Positions 1 through 12,565 of a DNA stretch of 64,000 bases are shown here, in pieces. The stretch spans positions 27,319,819 to 27,383,818 of the forward strand of contig NW_024881316.1 in assembly GCF_018691265.1 (NCBI RefSeq), given 5' to 3'. Position 1 is the stretch's first letter. Each line of letters starts with the position of its first letter. The position numbers and the translations under genes are program-made. Below the pieces are notes generated by a model. That model did not search any database. It was not told the DNA's origin and saw only the letters and a list, made by a program, of their open reading frames with translations. This stretch comes from Tyto alba (lineage: Eukaryota; Chordata; Aves; Strigiformes; Tytonidae).

Positions 1-2707
1 TTAACACTCCTCCTGACAGACGTTTTTGTTTAACCTTTTCTTAAAGACTTCAATGATAGACCTCCCTAGGCAATCTATTTCCATGCTTTATAATCCTCAC
101 CATTGCAAATATTTCCTAATCTGATGCCTTCTTTCTGCAATATTTTCCATTCTTTTTTTGCAACAGTGTTCATGAAATATTATCTGCCCTCAGTCTTTTC
201 TCCTTCGGGCTTACCATTCTGGTTTTTATGCCTTTCTTTTCTCCAAAGTCTTATTTCTCTATACTTTTGATGAATATCAGAGATTGAGAGACTTCAGACA
301 TCTGATCAACCTTTACCTGGTTTATAGTTTCCATTAAATGCAATACCTGCAACTGATCACATACCTCCTTAAGAGGGCTTAATGATGACAGAAAAAAGTA
401 TCAGGCCTTGCAAACGATGTTCTTGTTTATTCATTTTAGTATGATTACCGTTAGTCTCAATAGTATTGTACATAAATACAGTACATAGACATAGTACTCA
501 TCCTAAATTTAGCTTGTGATCCCCTATAACCTCCTTTACTCAGACTTGATAGTGCAGTTGACCTGTATTAGGGCAGATAATTACTCCTGCTTACAGTGAG
601 GAATCTTGCAGTTGTCCTTTTCAGATCACTTTTTATTTTAATTTTATTTCTTCAATTTCTTAAGACTGCTTTGTATTCTGATCACATTTTCCAATGCCTT
701 TGTAGCCCCTCCTAGTCTAGTTTCATCTGGCATACCCTCTATTTCATCACTCAGGTAATTTGTGAAAGTATTATCATACGTTAATGAGGCATATAAGCTG
801 CAGAACAAAAAATTTTAGTAACGATTGTAGCTGTGATATTTTTATTGCAAACTCAATTAGTAGTGATGCATAGGCATCCAATATTTGGTGGATTCACCCC
901 AGCATAGCAAAGCACAATGTACAGACATCCTGCATTCTTATTCATGCAGAGAAATATAAACACTAAGAGCAATGACTGTGTGGTTAGGATTTTGGTAAAA
1001 GGAAAAATGCTACAAAAAATCCCCACATTTTTTAGACACAAAATGAATTAATGATTTGACTGAGCTTGATTTGTCTGCACAGCATTTCTAAAGTTAACTG
1101 AAAAAAAACACTAAAACAGCTTTATAAACTTACTCATAGTCTTGCTCTAAGTCTAGAAACTTTCAGCAGATTTTGGGTTGCATCAGAGACTTCATATAGT
1201 CATATCTGGCTCTATATGAAATTTTTTTCTTTTTCTTCTCTTGTCTTACCACCTTAAATAATCATATCTACTATCTTTCTGATTGCTTATGTCCCTTCTT
1301 GATGAGATCTCTTGTACTGCCTGTCATGTTCATTGAAAGCTTCTCTCACTTGACCCTCAAGAAGGAGCCACCGTCTCTCTCTTTTTCAGAAGCTTTTAGC
1401 TAACCCTGCAAGCAACAGTCAGAACAAGGCAACTAGCAGCAATATCTCAGCAGCCAGAACAGCCCTACATTCCTTTAACCTTCTGGGCACTCAAGAGGTT
1501 GTTTGGGAAGGTGAGGAGAAAAAATTCATCTTTTCAGTTTTTTGGACAGCATTTAGTGCAAATTTTAAAGAGCTAAGTCATCCAAAACATCAACATGGAG
1601 CTGGCAGATAAAATCAAGGACATACGGGATACTTGTGCTTTCCTGAGTGCAATTGGAGGCCAGAAAGAAAACTGTGGCACTAGTGTCCGTTTAGGTACTT
1701 GAATTCCACCCAGGTTGTTTGAGTATGACAGTTTCTAGTCTTCTTAGACTGTTAAGTGAGGAACTTACTGTTAGTCACTTTCTAATTACAATGGTTATAA
1801 ATATTTATTTAGAATATCTGAAATATACAGTATAATTCAAAATATTAATAAAGGCTGAAATTAATTAAAAAATAAACTCATTTACATCAACATTAAATTT
1901 GAAATATGACTCTCTTTTTTAATCCTGTATACATAATCTAACTTTATGTTGAAATGTTCCTGATATGCAAAGCTCATATATCTTATGTCTTAGGTTGCAT
2001 TTACCCTAGGCTGCATTTATCAGAGAGAACCCTCTGTCTGTGAAGCATGATGTCTTCTATAATTAATCTCTTTTCCTGGGTCCTACCAGAAGTCCAAAGT
2101 GATTTTATCTCTCTTCTGTCCATCTCCACCTCCCCAGTTCTTTAAACTTAAAGTTTTCTAATTTATTCAGGAGATACTATTATACAGCCCAGCTCAACAG
2201 CCTTACCTCTTTGGAGATAAAATATCAGGTCAGAGACCATCTTTTGTGTTAGATATGTTGATTCGTACCTTGGTGACTCAGAAAGGAATAACACTCCCTT
2301 ATCTTTGTGACTTTGCCTCACTGTTCAATGTGAAGTATCTGAAATATATTTTATATAAATCTCAATGTTGTCAAAACATTTGATCTAGACATTTAAAGGG
2401 ATAAATGTATGTAGCTCATTACTAGCTTTTGACTGAGACCAGGCATGATGGTAATCAGCATTTCTGGGGTGATAAAAGCTTTAGATTGATTGCTGCTGCT
2501 GCTCTCCATACAACTTTTTATTTCCTTCCCTAGAGATATCATAACAAACTCTTCCTGAAATAGTCTTGACTGAAATTGTTCACTTCTGACATACCTAAAG
2601 TTTCTGATTAAGTTTCTGGGATGTTATTTGGAAAGCCAAGGGGTTTGTTTGCTCTGTCCTGTCCATATAAGTCTTATAGTGGAACTGTATGCTTTCTGTT
2701 GTTGCAG
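1..2707. other. AT-rich intergenic or intronic DNA, no feature seen
   Basis: No splice-bounded open frame, LTR, CR1 or RNA gene was recognised on either strand. The short open frames here are interrupted and lack coding character. Short A and T runs are common. Confidence 0.5.
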
Positions 2708-2811
2708 GTCACCATCTTCTGAAACATTTTCATTAATACATAAATTACCTGCAGAACAATTTCACAGTTCAGAAGTAATTTTAGATGCTGAGGGCCTTTT
2801 TGGATGTTCAA
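2708..2811 (+). other. Exon-like open segment (candidate internal coding exon)
   Basis: A pyrimidine-rich tract ending in TTGTTGCAG stands directly before this segment, and TTCAA|GTAAGG, a good splice-donor match, follows it. The 104 bp between are open in one frame (last base of a codon, 34 full codons, then one base). The peptide begins SPSSETFSLIHKLP and has a mixed composition unlike the surrounding AT-rich DNA. Its trailing phase fits the leading phase of the segment at 46488-46668. I do not recognise a protein family. Chance acceptor, donor and open-frame combinations are expected in 64 kb of two-strand sequence, so this is a candidate only; a non-coding RNA exon is also possible. Confidence 0.25.
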
Positions 2812-5800
2812 GTAAGGACTTAAAAAAAAAGGGTTCATTTTTCATATTGCTTTTATCTGTTAAGCTTAGATGCTTGGATAGATTCATCAATCTATCAGCT
2901 GAATGCATTCATAATGAAGACAGTAGACTTGTATTTCCTTGTACTGTAAGGAATTTTAATTCTTGATGAACTTTTCTAAGGATTTACTTTTTCTAACATG
3001 TTAAGTCTTAAATGATATTTGGTTTTGAAATAGGATAGCTTGAAATGTGTTGCTAGTGAAATAAGGTGTTGTTTCTTTGTTTTTCCATTTAATAGTGGGT
3101 TTTATTCTGTAGGATGGCTTGTAGCCATAGGTGAATTAGTATTTCTGACAGACCTCAAAGGAGATTTTATGTGTACCTGACTGTGAAGTCCAGTACTTTA
3201 TATCTGGTCTTAGGTAAAATTTGCTTCAAAGTGACAGTAGGGGATGGACAGTTCTCTTCAGTGGGTAGGCTTTTATTTATTCAATTATATTAATACTTTT
3301 CCATTACAATTCTGATCCAAATCTCTTTTAAAACTTGTTGAAAAATAAAATCCTGGTTTAAAATTAAACAGCTCTTTAAGGTCATGAGATTAATTTTGTT
3401 GATTTTAGGAGTGAGTTAAATCAAGGCATTTTTTGGAAAGCCAGGTACAAAATTAACCATAAAGCAAATACCATCACTCATACTGTGCACTGTTCATCAT
3501 TCTGATTAAATGAAATGTTGAATGTTAATTACCATGTAAAAGCCCTGTGACAGATTCCTAAAATGTCCATTTAGTTTAAGTGTTTGTTCATTTGTTTGTT
3601 TGTTTTTAATAGAAATCAAAACTTTTATGGAGAGCTGCTTCTCTAAAACCAACATGTTCTTCCTTCCATGAAGATATAGAATGCTAATTAGCTTCTAAGA
3701 TGTTCTGAATGATTCGATTAGACTTCTATATGCTACTTCTGTTTACACCTTGGATTTTCTTTATTTTCGTTTCCCCTTTCTCTCTCTTTTTTTTTTTTTT
3801 TTAATATAAAATGGCAACACTGACATCCAGTGTCTAGTTAAATTAATTGCAATTGAATAGTCCCAAAGGATATTTCAGATGCAAATCCTCTATTTACGTA
3901 TTATCTAAGTAGGTTTAAAGGTGACTGCATCTTACAAAGTAATAGAAAGAGCCTTATAGGAGATAATTTGTGCAACTGAAAGAGAAGACAATAAAAAAAA
4001 TTATCTGATAAATATCACCACAAAGATTAAATACTATTTAATGAGAAGCTATGAGGCTGTATCACTACAAAAAATAACTCCAGTTCAAGATTTATGAGTA
4101 GAAGTATGTATTTTTTTTCCCCCAGATTCTCTTTAATTGACTACGTGTATTCAGTTTAGTAAGTTTAAGCTTTTAGTTCCAGTCTTTGAAACATTCACTT
4201 TTTTTTTTTTTTTTTTTTTGGTAACTCAAAGAGTGTTTATGCATTTTAAGGTATCAACAGGATATGAGTGATGCTAAGGATGGCCTGTAAGAATATAAGA
4301 AGAAATATGCTAGAAAGAAACTCTATAAACCAATATCAAAGAAATATCATATCACTTTTTTTGAAATAATAGTCTTTCAATGTTTATAATTTTGAATACA
4401 GATTTTATACAAGAATATTTTAAAAGGTGTTTTCACTTGTTTGTAACTTGTACACTATGTAATTACATACTATAATTTGTTATAAAGCATAAGAGAGCAC
4501 AAATCCTGCTTGAGAAGAGTATGGTATATCATCAGAATACAAGAAAGCACAAAGAGTGAAGGAAAACTGTGGTTGGAGTGAAGTCTGTGTTTTATTCAGC
4601 TTTGTTTGGTAAGGTTAATGAATAACTCCAGAAAAATTATTCAGAACTCAAACACCCTACACAGTATTGTGGTTAACTGTTAATATAGGATTTTATTATA
4701 TCTTTTAAGAGATTTATTTGTAGGTATTTTTTGTTTCTCAACAAAATTATTTTGGTCATCCTGAGAACTGTATGCAAATCTATTTTGAATCCACAACATT
4801 ATTTTAACTGAAAGAAAAAATATTGGGATTCATGAAAACAAAAGAAGACCTTGCTGTCTGTCTCTGCACCAAAGGAGTTCAAAGCATTTTTTCACTTTCT
4901 GAGAAGACTGTTTTACATAATAATTCATAGTAGAGTTTCCTTTACATCTCTCTAGTACTCTTTGCTACATCTGCCTCAGTTTTTTGTAAAAAAAGTTTCC
5001 TTGTTCTTGAAGCAGAAAATCAGTCATGGCATTGATTCGCAAGCTTGGTGGGTAAATCATATTTCCAATATATGGCACAGCTATATTTTGGACTTTCTTT
5101 TGATTAATCAGGCTTTAAATGTGGAAGAGTATCTGAAAAAGACAGAGCAAACAAATAAACAAAATATCATTTAGGCTGTTTCTTTCATGGACTAGATAGC
5201 TCACATTCATTTAGAAAAAAGGTTGAATTAAACTGAAAACTCCAACTCTGACTGATTGGTGGAAAAGAGGGAATACACAACACCAGTTTGTAATGAATGA
5301 CAACCTTTGCTTTGCTTATAAATGCATGAAGATTAAATGTTTCCTTTGGATTAAATAAGAAGTTTCAATTCAGTTCCTAAAGGAACAAATTGACCTTGAT
5401 TTTTTTAGACAGTTTCTTATGATCCCCATTGTTTATTGGAGTGTTAATGACCAAGTGAACTGCAATGAAATGGCTGTACAGAAGTGATGAAATTTTACTC
5501 ATTGAAACTGTTATTCTGCATAATGCCAAAAAATTTCCATGGAATGTTAATGTAATTTTGGCTGCGAAGCCCTTTAGCTCATTTTTTTTTTTTTTTGTAA
5601 TTATTTTAATTCTAATTCATATAATGTGTCATTTATGAATCTGATTCCATAAAGGTTTAAAGACTTGCTAAAGTCAAGACAAAATAAGGACATTCAATCT
5701 TATTCAGGAAATATTTCCTCACATACAAAATGAGGTCCTGAATGCTTTTAAAATTTTGGAGAGGAACTTGTTACGAAAAGCATTATTAACTAGATAAAAA

Positions 5801-6197
5801 TAATCAAATTTTAAGACAATATTTTTATGTATGAAAGGAAGCCTAGTACTGTTAGGAACTTTGTGCTCACTTACTAACTTACAGTTCCTAAAATATTTAT
5901 GCTTATACTTGTCTATGAAATATTTTAAGTATTTTATGAAATGTTTTCAGGAAACTATTAAAGAACAATTTGAGATCACTCTAGTTAATGTTTGTCTTGT
6001 TGACACAGTCATAATTTTCTAAAGGGAAAAAAAATCAACAGTCTGAAATTATTTGACACAATTCATATTCAACAGTTGAGAACAAAGCTTTCTTTCACTA
6101 AAAATATTGAGAGGAGGACTAAACATAGCCAGAATAGTTCATGCATCTAAATGCAAAGCTTAGATCCTCAAGTTCTTCTGTTCAGTTGCTGAATAAC
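2812..6197. other. AT-rich DNA with oligo-T tracts, no gene seen
   Basis: Nothing coding is supported. T runs stand at 3787-3802, 4199-4219 and about 5582-5597. A stretch near 5860-5882 has a branch-point-like TACTAAC followed by TTACAG, but no donor or convincing open frame follows. Confidence 0.5.
4199..4219 (+). repeat. Homopolymer (T)21
   Basis: An uninterrupted run of 21 T. It has no flanking retroelement body that I can recognise. Confidence 0.95.
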
Positions 6198-6354
6198 TGT
6201 TGGAGAATGGCTCAGAGACAAGGGTCCAGAGCCCACCAAGCAATTGTATGATCAGAGCCTGCTCTAGCTGCTGATGCTGGGCCTCACTAGGGTTTGCCTG
6301 CAGCTGCTCGCAGCTGCTGATACATGAAGAATGTCAAGGACGCTTCAGCCCTGT

Positions 6355-6521
6355 GTACCGTGGTGTGTCGAAAACAGGTTAAGGGGAATTAGGAATAGTG
6401 GTCTGAGAAACCTAGTGTTATGGTAACGGTGGTCTGAGAAACATTGTGTTATGGTACTGTCGTGTATCGAAAACAAGTCAATAGGAATCAGAAATAGTAG
6501 CATGAGAAACTTAGTGTTATG
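6355..6521 (+). repeat. Direct duplication inside the LTR U3 (two 68-bp units, 99-bp offset)
   Basis: Unit one is 6355-6422 and unit two 6454-6521. Both are 68 bp, both begin GTAC and end AGTGTTATG, and they share TCGAAAACA and GAGAAAC blocks at matching positions. The 31 bp between them repeats the end of the unit a third time (GTGGTCTGAGAAAC). This is the typical place for enhancer duplications in retroviral U3 regions. Confidence 0.8.
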
Positions 6522-6631
6522 AGAAGCTTGTGCTGTAAGCTAACTGCAAGTAGGTGGACCGTGCGAATGCGACCTTTAGAGCTTAAGCCAATCAGCTAGT
6601 GACTAGTAGGCATAATAATTATCATTGTCTG

Positions 6632-6639
6632 TATAAATA
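6632..6639 (+). promoter_or_regulatory. TATA box of the LTR
   Basis: TATAAATA stands 16 bases ahead of the AATAAA at 6655-6660, the compact spacing seen in short-R retroviral LTRs. Confidence 0.6.
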
Positions 6640-6742
6640 TATGTACCCTGGACCAATAAACACACACGGTGATTGATGATCTATCTTCCACACTGAACCC
6701 GTCTTGGCGTGTCGTTCATCCGCGGCTCCGCAATTAACTACA

Positions 6743-7476
6743 GAGGAGCCTATATGTCCAGAGACATGTAAAGCCTTATGCTAGGTTTGTCAAAAAAAAG
6801 TTATGTGAGGAATCAAGAACTTGCTAAAAATGTCATGAAGAAGTTACCAGAAATAGTCTTTGTGAAAATGGCACACTGTCAGAGCAGACACCTGTGATCA
6901 CAGTGGCTTACCAGATACTCTGTTTAGAATGAGAAAGAGCTGCTATTCTTTGTCTATTGCTCAGGTATCAAAGAGGCTGCCAACATCTCCTCAGTAAGCT
7001 AAAGTGTTTATTTACAATATACATGTTATTTCTCAACAAATCTGTGGATACTTTCACTGTGAATTAAGAATTCTTCTGCATGAAGCAGTTTCCTCTGAAG
7101 ACATTTCACACCTGAGTGTCTTTAGAGAAAGTTAATTTCTGATAGTACACTGTAAATCAACATCTCTAGCCCTCTGTGTATGATTTTTTTTCAAATAAGC
7201 AAGTTAATATATTATGCTTTATTCCTGACATCTAGGCACAATAAGTAAACATTTTGAGAATTGCCCAGTAATTTTCATTCTATTCTCGAAATTTATTTAG
7301 ACATTATGTAGTTGAACTTTCAGAGTTAGGTACTTCAAGACAAGATTTGCAGTATTTGTTGGTGTCTTTGGTTGCAGGTAATCTAATACACCTAAGATTA
7401 TATATAAATATATCTTATATATATAATTACACCTTATATATATACCTGATAATCTAAGTGGTAAAGTGTTATTTAG
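6743..7476. other. Spacer, AT-rich, no gene seen
   Basis: No coding or RNA feature is supported. An AT-rich tract of alternating TA steps lies at about 7399-7445 and could form small hairpins. Confidence 0.5.
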
Positions 7477-8312
7477 AATCACAGAATTATAGAATGGTTT
7501 GTGTTGGAATACACCTTTGAAGATCATCTAGTTCTAACTCCCTTGCCTTGGGCAGGGACATCTTCCACTGGATCAGGTTGCTCAAAGACCCATCCAACCT
7601 GACACTGAACACTTCTATTGAGGGGGCATCCACAACTTCTCTGGGCAACGTTTATCAGTGTCTCACCACCCTCATCAAAAAAGTTTCTTCCTTATATGTA
7701 ATCTAAATCTATCCTCTTTCACATTAAAACCACTGTCCCTCATCCTGTCACCACAGACCCTAGCAAAATGTCTCTTTCCATCATTCTCATAAAACCCCTT
7801 TATATAATGAAAGGACACAATAAAGTCTTTCCAGAGCCTGATCTTCCACAGGTTGTACAACCTCAACTCTCTCTGATCATTTTTGTGGCCCTCCTCTGGA
7901 CCCATTCTAATATATCCATGTCTTTCTTGTGCTGGCAACCCCACAGCTGGATGTAGTACTCCAAGTGGGGTCTTATGGGAGTAGTGTAGAGGGGGAGAAT
8001 AACCTTCCTCTACCTTCTGGCCATGCTTCTTTTGATGCAGTCCAGGATACAATTGGATTTCTGGTCTGCAAGTGTACATTGCCAGCTCATGTCTAATTTT
8101 CGTTCACCAGTATCCCCAGGTGCTTCTCTGCAGGGCTGTTCTCAATTAGGAAGTCTGTGCTAATATTGGGGATTGCCCCAGTTTAGGTGCAGGGCCTTGC
8201 ATTTGTCCTCTCTGAATTTCATGAGTTTCTCATTTACCCATTCCACCAGCTTGTGCATTTTTTTTTTTTTTTTTTTTTTTTGAATGGCAGCTGAGCCTTG
8301 GAGCATATCAGA
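7477..8312 (-). mobile_element. CR1 LINE fragment, antisense (3' end plus end of ORF2)
   Basis: Read on the minus strand this ends in the CR1 3' terminus (ATTCTGTGATTC-like tail at about 7477-7495). Before it come the conserved segments for 'GGTCTTTGAGCAACCTGATCC' type sequence and the block encoding the C-terminal part of CR1 ORF2 (LDCIKRSMARR-like region around 8010-8060). It is 5'-truncated, as most bird CR1 copies are. A 24-T run at 8258-8281 interrupts the antisense copy; CR1-like sequence seems to continue to about 8312. The frames are broken, so this is a dead copy. Confidence 0.88.
8258..8281 (+). repeat. Homopolymer (T)24 between two CR1 copies
   Basis: A pure run of 24 T sits near the upstream edge of the antisense CR1 and close to the sense CR1 that follows. 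CR1 does not use a poly(A) tail, so the tract is not explained by either element's normal 3' end. Confidence 0.9.
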
Positions 8313-8935
8313 TGGCCCCTAGATTTGGCTGGGTCCTGGCTATCTGGGGAATGGTTCTGATGAAGTCTCTGGGGATCCTGACGGGCAGCAGGCTGAGCAT
8401 GAGCAGCAGCTGGGGCTGTAATAACAGGAATGTGTCTAATAGATGAAGACAAGTGATCATATCCCTTAACTTGGCTCTTTTCACAACTGGAATATTCTGC
8501 TCAATTTCAGCCCCTTCTTCACGCATCCTCCCAATAGAAGGAAGAAATCAATAAACTTGAACAAGTTCAGCAGATACTACCAACATGATCAAGCCTGGAG
8601 TGCTTGCCCTGAGGGGAAAATGAGAGAGATGTTCTTGTTCAGCCTGAAGAAAAGACAACTTCAGGGGGACCTACAAGCACACTCCCAGTGCCTACAGGGA
8701 CATTATCAAGGAGACTTGTCAGGTTTTTCACAGGAGTGGGTAGTGGGAAGACAAAAGGCAATGAACATCAGCTGAAAAAGAGGCAGTTCAGACTGTGTAT
8801 AAGGAAAGACTTTGTCACCATGAGGAGAGCCAAGAAGTGGAGGAGGTTGCCCTTTGGACAGGAGGTTGGATTAGAAACCTTCTGATGTCCCTTCCACTCC
8901 GAATTGTCTTGTGAACCTATGACCTAACTTTAGCC
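8313..8935 (+). mobile_element. CR1 LINE fragment, sense (3' part, older subfamily)
   Basis: Order of recognisable CR1 landmarks on the plus strand: the 'GGGGATCCTGACGGGCAGCA' region (about 8370-8390), a 'TTGTTCAGCCTGAAGAAAAG' region (8635-8655), the 'GAGGTTGCCCTTTGGACAGG' type block (8845-8865), and the terminal 'CCCTTCCACTCCGAATT' block (8885-8905). These correspond to the end of ORF2 and the 3' untranslated part. Divergence and indels are heavier than in the antisense neighbour, so it is probably older. Together the two form an inverted pair. Confidence 0.85.
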
Positions 8936-11900
8936 TTATAAATTTGAGGTGTCTTTTCTATACTGTTTCTTTGATACCAGATCAATAGGGAGAGACATCA
9001 TCCTCTAGAGACAGCATTTCCTCTTACTTATTTAAGGCTTAATACTTACAATGGAATGGATTGTCCTAGTGGAGGTATTTTTTCCATCGTTAAATTTCAC
9101 AAAGATGAATAGCTTTCTTGGACCCTTTAGAAAAGTAATCAAGTTCCTTATGGTATTTAACAAAAAGATACAATGTTAAGAGGAGTGAAAAATGGCCAAA
9201 CAATGAGAATCAAAACCCAAAGCAAATAAGTACACACAGATTTTTTTAAGGCCATCTGCTTTAGTTTAGTTTAGTTTTGTAGAAGAGAAAAAAATTCTAT
9301 TAAGGCACATGGGTGAATATGTAATGTTTCCTTGAGTGTGAGTGAAAAACACTGATTTAGACTTGGGGAGTACTGTTGAAACTTTTAAAGATGTTTTTTG
9401 GAAAGGTTAAAATCATTATGTCTGTTGAAGAAAATGAGTGATCTATATACCTGACAGCTTTGATTGTGGGTTATTCAAACCACTTGTAGCAGTACAAATT
9501 TTTATCCACAACTTTAGTATCTTACTTCACTACCACTGGTCACAGAAGTCCTGTTCTGGGGATTTTTATCCATATATTATTCCTGAGTTATGTCTCATTT
9601 CTGAATGGCATGTTTGGGCAGTGCTGCCCTCCCATTACCCTTGTGTGGAGCTAATAAAGTTGATTAAAGGTCTGTATTTCTGCAAACTGTTTCTCTGCTT
9701 TGGCCTTCTGCATTTTGCTCTCTATAATTTTGAATATATTTTCCAATATATAAAATAGGAATTCTATTTATTCTAAATTCTTTAGAAGAAAACAAGGATT
9801 TTAGAAGAAATCAAGTCCTCTGTTAACCGAGTCAGTGTTCCAATAAATTACAAACTGTCACTGCGTGTCTCAAGTGAAGACAGCTACTGAGTGATGAAGA
9901 GGTACAATTTCAAGTCTGCTTCTAAAAGTAAATTAAAAAAAATCACAACCAGCGTCCTTAAGAGCATATGATGATGCTGTCCAATCCTGTCCTGAGCATG
10001 CTATGCTTTACAAAATCAGTGCTTTCACGATCACCAGAAGCAATCCAAACTGAAAATTATAATTTAAAAAATCCAAACAAACAAACAGCTTTTGCATGGA
10101 TTTATATGGGAAGAACACAGTTTAAAGTAATACATAGAAAAAGAAAAAATCACAGGTGAAACATCTTGGCCTGAAATGCAATAATAAAACTAAGAAGGAA
10201 GGAAGAGAATCCTTAAAATAGTGCCTCTTCTAGACTCCTTAAATAGGAACTAGATTTCTATTCTGTAATACTGGATGTAAGCTATAATGTTCCTATGTAA
10301 GCTATGTAATGAAATACTTTAAAATATTTATTATGTCTATTATATAGTATTTTGGCTTACTGTAATAGTATATATATAATGACAAGGTTAAATTCTATAT
10401 GAAACTAATGGACTTAAAACTATATAATGGGAAATTATTGAACAAATCAAAATCCAAATTACTTGTTTCAACAATTATTCTGTTAAAAATGCTGTAGAAA
10501 TAAATATTTTTTTGCGTTTTTTGAAGAAAACATTTCTGTAAAATTTTTTACCTGGAGTTGTATCTTCCTGTATCTGCTCTTCAGTTCAAAGAAATTATAA
10601 TAATTTTTTTTTTCTACTGTGTTAGAGCTACTGCTATTGAATATTTGCTATTTTTCTTTCACTTTAATTTATATGCACAATCAAAATTTTATAGAATATA
10701 GAGTGTTTTTTGAAGGACTAAAGAACAATATTTTGTACGAAGTTAGCATTTTTACTAACTTCCTGGGAACATTTAAGTTATTACCTTGATTAGATGAATT
10801 ATTGAATTCCATCTAAAAATATTTGTATGTCTTGTATCTAATAAAATAAGATAAACTACAGATGAGATGTAACATACTCCATTTACTCTGTAGTCACAAG
10901 AGCTTATGAATCAGCACAAATCAGAATATGGTCACAGGCAGCTGAAAGGACATTTCTGCAATTGAGTTATGTTGTAATATAAAAGCTATTAAAGCTTACT
11001 GTTCTGATTAACTGCAATTAACTTGTTTTCTGTACACTAGCCTTCAAAATTTCTGAACCTATCTAGGATCAGTTTTCCTCCATACTACCGTCCTCGCATT
11101 ACCTTTAATATCTTTTTGAGGTTATTCTGTCTCCTTTTTTTCAAATTAGCTTTTTATCTAAATTATAGTTTATAATTTAATATTAGTTATAAATTTCAGT
11201 TACAGATATTACATTATTTAGACATCAAGATTAGACTCATATATGAAACTTCATAAAAAGGTTGCGTCTTTTCATCATGTCCTTCAATTTTTTTTTACTT
11301 CTGTTTTCAGCTGAGAACAGTAGAGCAAACCCTATTCATTTTCATTGATTTAGCTAACATAAATTTTGTCAGTATTCTTATTGGTCCCTATGTAATTATA
11401 GCAGTAGAAAAGACCATAGGAGAGATAGTTAGAATATATCTTTTCTTTCGGAAAACCTGGTGTCAACTATTTTAAAAGAGACTTAATGAGCTGATACAAT
11501 TAGTAGTCTCTTCTTTCTTGCCATCCTCAGGAGATACGTAATTACAAAACTGCCTCACAGAGTGAATGGGTCACCTGTAACATCTCTGAAAGTAGTTAGG
11601 TCTGTTAGGTAAATATGTTGGGAGTCTGCGGTTCAAAACTATAAGTACTGAAGTCAACATCCACTTGATGTTTTTCCAAAGATTGTTTGCAATGTCAATT
11701 TAAAAAAATAAATTAAAAAAAAAAAAAAAGTAAAAAATAAAATAAAAAAGAAGAAGAGAAGAGAAAACCACTGTGGGGCTTTTCATGAGTAAAAAGTTTA
11801 TTTGGGCTATCAGGCATGCCACCATGTAGCTAAAACTAAAGGTGTATTGAGATGGACTTTATAGCATTTGTTTCATGAGTATTTTTATTGAACTGATTCT

Positions 11901-12034
11901 CTGACAATTATTAGCTACTTAAGATTCCTTGTGATAATGAAAGTAGTCAGTCTTGCATCTAAAGTCTCCTGAAAAGGCATAGTGATGACACATTCTCATG
12001 CCTCATCTATTTCATACAGATTTTGGTGGGGAAT
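8936..12034. other. AT-rich DNA, no gene seen
   Basis: An open frame at 9438-9758 (106 codons, plus) has no splice or promoter context and is not supported as a gene. An A-rich low-complexity tract is listed separately. Nothing else was recognised. Confidence 0.5.
11700..11764 (+). repeat. A-rich low-complexity tract
   Basis: About 65 bp made nearly only of A with scattered T and G, grading into GAAGAAGAGAAGAG. No retroelement body is recognisable next to it. Confidence 0.9.
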
Positions 12035-12565
12035 TGTACTGGCTTCAGCTAGAATGGGGTTAACTTTCATAGCACCTGCATGGTACTGTGTTTTGGAAAG
12101 ATTGTAGAAAACAACAGTGTTTTGAGTATTGCTGAGCAGTGCTTGCAAAACGTCAAGGCCTTCTCTGTTTCTTGCTCTGTTCCCTGCCCAGTGAGTAGGC
12201 TGGTAATGACCCAAATTGACCAAAGGTATATTCCATACCATGTGATGCCATGCTTAGCAACAAGAGCTCAAGAAAAGAAAGAAGGAAAAAGCAGGGATGC
12301 TTGTGGTTATGGTGTTTAACTTCCCAAGAAACTGTTACGTGTGCTGAGGTCCTGCTTTCCAGGCAGGGGCTAAACATCTGCCTGTCAATGGGAAGTAGTG
12401 TATAAATTCCTCTTTTCGCTTTGCTTGCACATTCAGCTCCTGCTTCACCTACTAATTTGTCATTATCTTGATCCACGAGTTTTCTTGCCTCCATGAGTTT
12501 TCTCCCCATCCCGTTGGGAGAGGTTGGGTCAGTGCTTGAAAACTGGCTGGGATCAATCCATGACA
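12035..12565 (+). mobile_element. Solo LTR, family A (same family as 35956-36569)
   Basis: It starts TGTACTGGCTTCAGCT and ends AATCCATGACA. Blocks in order match the LTR at 35956-36569: TTGCTGAGCAGTGCTTG, GTCAAGGCCTT, a GACCAAAGGTATATTCCATA block, a weak TATA region, and a CCACGAGTTTTC block near the end. It is more diverged than the 35956 copy, and the TATA region has changed to AGCAACAAGAGC. Flanking 5-mers GGAAT and AAGAT match at only 3 of 5 positions, so the target duplication is eroded or the ends are off slightly. No internal viral sequence follows. Confidence 0.8.

Larger units (their letters stand above)
6198..6742 (+). mobile_element. Endogenous retrovirus LTR (about 545 bp), apparently solo
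   Basis: The segment opens TGTTGGAGAATGG and closes AATTAACTACA, so it has TG...CA ends. It carries the usual promoter layout: a TATA box (TATAAATA, 6632-6639), a poly(A) signal AATAAA (6655-6660) 16 bases downstream, then a short R/U5-like end rich in CG. The AATAAACAC...CGTCTTGG arrangement resembles avian ERVK/alpharetrovirus-like LTRs, but the class is inference. No internal retroviral sequence or primer-binding site follows, so it is probably a solo LTR. The immediate flanks (AATAAC before, GAGGAG after) show no target duplication; the ends may be slightly misplaced or the site altered. Confidence 0.75.

Noticed and set aside
9438..9758. 106-codon open frame on the plus strand
   Set aside because: It starts from a non-ATG codon and has no good acceptor or donor; composition is that of AT-rich DNA.
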